Shown piece by piece: positions 60,985 through 64,000 of a DNA stretch of 64,000 nt. The position numbers and the translations under genes were made by a program. The notes below the pieces were generated by a model, which worked only from the letters and a program-made list of their open reading frames with translations, ran no database searches and was not told the origin of the DNA. Within the stretch, counting starts at the first letter, position 1. Each line of letters begins with the position of its first letter. Origin of the DNA: an uncultured Burkholderiales bacterium (lineage in GTDB: Bacteria > Pseudomonadota > Gammaproteobacteria > Burkholderiales > Burkholderiaceae_C); the NCBI GenBank assembly GCA_943908475.1, contig CALTTG010000011.1:17547-81546 (forward strand), in the 5' to 3' direction.

Positions 60985-62241
60985 TCAGGGACGGGGCAAT
61001 GCGCCTTGGGCCTGCCACCAGGCCGACCGGGCCGCCGCCACATCCATGTGGGCACGTGCCTTGGCCCGCTGTGCAAGGGCCGCTTCCTGCGTCATGCGCA
61101 GGTGGGTGGGCAGATCGGTCTCGCCCAGGCGGAACGACCGCTCAAAAAACCCCGCCGTTTCTTGGGCCAACTGGGCCTGGCGGGCTGTGGCTTGCCACTG
61201 CGCCTGCGCGCTGCGCAGCAGGGCCTCGGCCGATGCCACTTGAGCGTGCAGGTCGGCCTGCGCCTGCAGGGCCAGTGCCTGGGCCTCCTGGGCCTGCGCC
61301 AAGGCCTGAGCTTGCTGCGCCGTGGCACGGGCCCCGCCCCCCCAGGGCAGCCGAAGCCCCACGGTGAACCCCTGTTGATCGGGTTCGCCGGCGGTCCCTG
61401 GGCTGCGCGAGCTCAACACCGTCAACTCCGGGTTGCCGCCTGAAGACGCCAGGGCCAGATCGGCTTGCGCCGACGCCAGCGCCTGCTGCGCCTGAGCCTC
61501 GGCCAACACGGGGTGCACACCGTCCACCGTGGACACCGAAGCATCGCCCTCCTCCTGCGCGCCCTGGACCAAGTGCTCGAGCGTGAGTGCCGACACCCCC
61601 GTCAAGGCCTTGAGCGCTTGCAAGGCCACCTCGCGCACGCCCTCGGCCTCGGCCAAGGCCGACTCGGCCTGAGCTACCGCTGCATCGGCAAGGTGCTGAT
61701 CGGCTCGGGCCAAGTCACCCGCCTTGACCCGACGGGCCACATCCCGCGCCATCTCGCGGGCATGTCCCACACGCGACTGCGCCCACGCGGCATCGGCCTG
61801 CGCGCGGTGCAATTGCCACCAGGCCTCGCGAAGCTGGCCCGCCAACCTCCAGCGCTGCACCGCCCCATGCGCTTCAAGGGCCTGGACACGGGCATGGCTG
61901 AGCACCGAGGCCTGCTCGCGCTGGCCCGGCCGCCACAAGGGCACGGCCAGCCCCACCTCCCACTCGCGGCGGCTGGCGCTCGCACCCTGCCGCTCGGTTT
62001 TGCTTTGCAACAGCACGGCAGGGGCTTCTGCAAACCAGCTGCGGCTGGCCACGCCCTCTGCCGCCAGCGCCTGCCGGCGCTGCGCTTCAGACAAGGCCTG
62101 GGGCTGGCGCGCCCAGGCGGCTTCGAACAATGTGGCCAGCGTCTGCCGGCCTGGCACTGGGTCGGCGCGCAGGCCAACAGGCCAGGCCAAGGCGGCCACC
62201 AAGGCCAACGCCGACAGTCGTGTGAAATGACGCAATCGCAT
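60985..62241 (-). CDS. Outer-membrane efflux channel (TolC/CzcC family)
   Basis: A 418-residue TolC-type protein forming the outer-membrane exit of the pump. It has a signal peptide (RLSALALVAALAWPVGLRA) and two OEP repeats of long Ala/Gln-rich helices (RVQALEAHGAVQRWRLAGQL; AQAQEAQALALQAQADLHAQ) with beta-strand segments (REWEVGLAVPLW, FTVGLRLPWGGG) between. The protein lacks a lipobox Cys, as in CzcC. It follows czcI in the operon, with a gap of about 100 bases that shows no clear signal. Confidence 0.9.
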   Translation of the reverse strand: MRLRHFTRLSALALVAALAWPVGLRADPVPGRQTLATLFEAAWARQPQALSEAQRRQALAAEGVASRSWFAEAPAVLLQSKTERQGASASRREWEVGLAVPLWRPGQREQASVLSHARVQALEAHGAVQRWRLAGQLREAWWQLHRAQADAAWAQSRVGHAREMARDVARRVKAGDLARADQHLADAAVAQAESALAEAEGVREVALQALKALTGVSALTLEHLVQGAQEEGDASVSTVDGVHPVLAEAQAQQALASAQADLALASSGGNPELTVLSSRSPGTAGEPDQQGFTVGLRLPWGGGARATAQQAQALAQAQEAQALALQAQADLHAQVASAEALLRSAQAQWQATARQAQLAQETAGFFERSFRLGETDLPTHLRMTQEAALAQRAKARAHMDVAAARSAWWQAQGALPRP

Positions 62242-62343
62242 CCGATTCTTCTCCCGGAAACATCCACAGGTGAACAGGAATCGGCGAGGGCAGTGCGCCC
62301 ATGGGTCAGCCGGGGTGAATCACCCCACACAGCACCTCGCCGC

Positions 62344-62721
62344 TCAGGCGAGGCGTGCCCAGTTGGGGCGTTCGGGCAAGGCCACAGGCGCAGCAGGCAC
62401 CCGGGCGTCAGGGGCTGAGCTCAGCCCCCGGTGAGGCGCAAGGGCCTGAGTCAGCCCCAAGGGCTGAGGCATGTCCGCGCAATGGCCATGGCAGCCATGG
62501 CAATCGGCGTGGTCGGCCTTGGCAATGTCTGCATCGACACCAGCACCGGCATCGGTGTCGGCCGTGCTGGCGTCAAGCGACCAGGCCGGGTGCTCATGCT
62601 CGTGGTGCCCCAGGTGCGTGGCCTGCACCGAAGCTTCATGCTGGCAATACGGCGCCGCTGCGGCCCACAGGGACTGCAGAGGCAACCACACCAGCAAAAA
62701 GACGGCGATCCAGCGACGCAT
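62344..62721 (-). CDS. czcI: CzcI-like small exported metal-binding protein
   Basis: A 125-residue protein with a signal peptide (MRRWIAVFLLVWLPLQSLWA). The mature part opens AAAPYCQHEASVQATHLGHH, close to the CzcI pattern, and continues with HEHEHPAW and a second Cys/His cluster (DCHGCHGHCADMPQ). CzcI is encoded first in czc-type operons and is thought to modulate metal response in the periplasm. It is the first gene after the MerR-type promoter. Confidence 0.8.
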   Translation of the reverse strand: MRRWIAVFLLVWLPLQSLWAAAAPYCQHEASVQATHLGHHEHEHPAWSLDASTADTDAGAGVDADIAKADHADCHGCHGHCADMPQPLGLTQALAPHRGLSSAPDARVPAAPVALPERPNWARLA

Positions 62722-62763
62722 GATTTCAGTATAGCCAGCCAGGGCTTTGACGACACACCCCGG

Positions 62764-62794
62764 ATTTGAAACCCTGAAGCTACGATAGGGTCAA
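62764..62794 (-). promoter_or_regulatory. MerR-type promoter with PbrR/CadR operator for the metal efflux operon
   Basis: Read on the minus strand: TTGACC (62789-62794) and TCAAAT (62764-62769) are separated by 19 bases, the overlong spacer typical of MerR-family activation. Between them lies the interrupted dyad ACCCT-N11-AGGGT, close to known Pb/Cd regulator sites. It faces czcI (start 62721) and lies next to the divergent regulator gene (62825). Confidence 0.8.
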
Positions 62795-62824
62795 GCGTCA
62801 CATGCAACGCTGGAAAGGGGTCTC

Positions 62825-63268
62825 ATGAAAATCGGCGACATGGCGCGGCTCACCCACTGCACGGTGGAGACCATCCGCTACTACGAAAAAGAAGGCTTGC
62901 TGCCACCGGCCAAGCGCACCGACAGCAACTACCGGGTCTACGGCCCCGCACACATCGAACGGCTGCGCTTCATTCGCAACTGCCGCGCGCTGGACATGAG
63001 CCACGAGGAAATCAGAACGCTCATCCAGTTGAGCGACTCCTTGACCGCGCCAAACCCACAAGGCTGCGCACCCATCAACGAGGTGTTCGACCAACACATC
63101 CAGCACGTGGACTCGCGCCTTCAAGCGCTTCAGGACCTCAAAGCGCAGTTGCTGGCGCTGCGTGGCAAATGCCAGGGTGAGCGAAACGCGCCTTCGTGCG
63201 GCATCTTGCAAGACCTGACCACCCACACCCACCTCGCCACCGGCCCACGCAACCACCACCTGAGCTGA
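62825..63268 (+). CDS. MerR-family Cd(II)/Pb(II)-type regulator
   Basis: A 147-residue dimeric regulator that would activate the divergent efflux operon when metal binds. The N-terminal winged helix-turn-helix is MKIGDMARLTHCTVETIRYY, then EGLLPPAKRTDSNYRVY. The metal-binding cysteines are Cys81, Cys116 and Cys125; their spacing (35 and 9) matches PbrR and the CGILxxL context is shared with CadR/PbrR. The C-terminal tail is His-rich (THTHLATGPRNHH), as in CadR. It may also respond to zinc. Confidence 0.92.
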   Translation: MKIGDMARLTHCTVETIRYYEKEGLLPPAKRTDSNYRVYGPAHIERLRFIRNCRALDMSHEEIRTLIQLSDSLTAPNPQGCAPINEVFDQHIQHVDSRLQALQDLKAQLLALRGKCQGERNAPSCGILQDLTTHTHLATGPRNHHLS

Positions 63269-63270
63269 CC

Positions 63271-64000
63271 ATGAACACACCCGCCACGCAGCAAGCCATT
63301 GCGCAAGCCCTGGTGCACGCCCGCCGCACCGGCACCCCCTGCGCCATGGCCGACCATGCCTGCGACCTCAGCGAGGCCGATGCCTACGCCATTCAAGCCA
63401 TGGTGGCCCACGGCATGGGCTGGTTCGCCACCGGCCGCCCCAAGGCATGGAAAGTGGGCGGCACCACCACCGTGTCGGCCGCACCGCTGCCCCAGGTGCT
63501 CAGCAGCCCTGCCCACTGGCCCCATGCCGACGGCACCCCGCTGCTGGTGGAAGCCGAACTGGCCTTTCGGCTGCAACGCACCCCGCAACACGCCCACGAC
63601 ATGCTCGACAGCCTGGGCAGCGTGTGCGTGTCGCTCGAAGTGATCGGCACCCGCTGGCGCGAAGGCCTCGACACCCCTGCCCTGTGGAAACTGGCCGACC
63701 AGGGCGTGCATGGCGGCCTGGTGATCGGCCCTGAACAGCCCTTCAGCACCTGCCAGCACTTCACCCTGGCCGACTGGGGCCAGCAACACTGCCACCTGAG
63801 CGTCAATGGCGAAGTGCGCCGCCAAGGCACAGGCAGCCACCCCGCCATCAGCCCCCTGACCACCTTGTCATGGCTGTACGAACACGCCGCACGTCACACC
63901 GGCGGCCTTCAAGCCGGCGACCTCATCACCACCGGGGCCTGGTTGGTGGACACGGTGCCGGCAGGCAGTGAGGTGTGCGTGGGGGTGGCGGGGTTTGGGG
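63271..64000 (+). CDS. 2-keto-4-pentenoate hydratase family protein, 3' end cut by window edge
   Basis: The first 243 residues of a protein of the hydratase/decarboxylase (MhpD/HpcG) branch of the fumarylacetoacetate hydrolase superfamily. AYAIQAMVAHGM near the start, KAWKVGGTTTVSAAPLP, LLVEAELAFRL, SVCVSLEVIGTRW and AGDLITTGAW are the conserved blocks, in the expected order; the Glu residues in LVEAELAF and SLEVI would bind the metal. In aromatic meta-cleavage pathways these enzymes hydrate 2-oxopent-4-enoate, but no such pathway genes are seen. The start lies two bases after the MerR-type gene's stop, so the two may be cotranscribed. Confidence 0.82.
   Translation, partial: MNTPATQQAIAQALVHARRTGTPCAMADHACDLSEADAYAIQAMVAHGMGWFATGRPKAWKVGGTTTVSAAPLPQVLSSPAHWPHADGTPLLVEAELAFRLQRTPQHAHDMLDSLGSVCVSLEVIGTRWREGLDTPALWKLADQGVHGGLVIGPEQPFSTCQHFTLADWGQQHCHLSVNGEVRRQGTGSHPAISPLTTLSWLYEHAARHTGGLQAGDLITTGAWLVDTVPAGSEVCVGVAGFG

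Noticed and set aside
1..64000. Mobile elements, CRISPR arrays, tRNA or rRNA genes, prophage genes
   Set aside because: None found on reading: no transposase or integrase frames, no regularly spaced repeats, no recognisable structural RNA.

Overview
The window looks like chromosomal DNA of a high-GC betaproteobacterium of the order Burkholderiales (Comamonadaceae, or the Leptothrix/Ideonella/Aquabacterium side). The signs are uniformly GC-rich coding sequence, two PEP-CTERM-anchored exoproteins plus an EpsE-type export protein, a DUF3717-DUF1289 protein behind trpS, a foldase-dependent lipase, and a MaeB-type fused malic enzyme. I see no rRNA, tRNA, CRISPR array, IS element, phage gene or replication origin. 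The longest stretch without a gene is 6287-6569. Many long open frames lie opposite real genes; they are effects of GC-rich codon use and were left out.

Layout. 1-6286: a chemotaxis receptor (cut by the window edge), a renalase-like flavoprotein, a secreted glycerophosphodiesterase, a PEP-CTERM protein and glnS, all on the minus strand. 6570-11178: a secreted lipase with its membrane foldase, then an AraC-type regulator divergent from a secreted alpha/beta hydrolase. 11201-14419: a DUF3717/DUF1289 protein, trpS, purN and a second PEP-CTERM protein. 14539-25802 (with amiE at 30507-31547): a short-chain amide uptake and hydrolysis locus. 25871-34858: ion antiporters, DUF427, a GST, arfB, amiE, a second AraC regulator divergent from a fatty-acid-hydroxylase-family protein, and an RsmB-like methyltransferase. 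34872-41605: epsE, a GGDEF-EAL protein, maeB and an EamA transporter. 41677-47529: a collinear set of a DUF1295 membrane protein, a CFA-synthase-like methyltransferase, a secreted DUF6134-like protein, an unusual chemotaxis receptor and mmsA. 47548-56070: slyX, lrgAB, a CLC channel with a serine hydrolase, two SDRs, a diguanylate cyclase, a 3-hydroxyacyl-CoA dehydrogenase and an unknown protein. 56071-63268: a czcI/CBA-type heavy-metal efflux operon with a divergent PbrR/CadR-like regulator. 63271-64000: a cut hydratase/decarboxylase-family gene.

The most interesting system is the amide locus. A 1155-residue protein fuses an NCS1-type (nucleobase/hydantoin) permease, a cysteine-rich insert, a histidine kinase and a receiver. 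Its gene overlaps that of a LuxR-type response regulator. Divergently transcribed are a five-component UrtABCDE/FmdDEF-like ABC importer, formamidase (fmdA) and fmdB. About 11 kb away is an aliphatic amidase (amiE). The same perfect dyad, TACGT-N6-ACGTA, with AA in the spacer and TT after the right arm, lies upstream of the importer operon (18985-19000) and upstream of amiE (30414-30429). I infer a transporter-like sensor kinase whose regulator drives import and hydrolysis of amides through this site. A strong hairpin with a T-tract after the binding-protein gene suggests that it is made in excess over the permeases.

Other regulatory structure seen directly: 21-bp-spaced 9-bp direct repeats between an AraC gene and its divergent neighbour, perfect dyads in two further promoter regions, and a MerR-type promoter with a 19-bp spacer in front of the metal-efflux operon.
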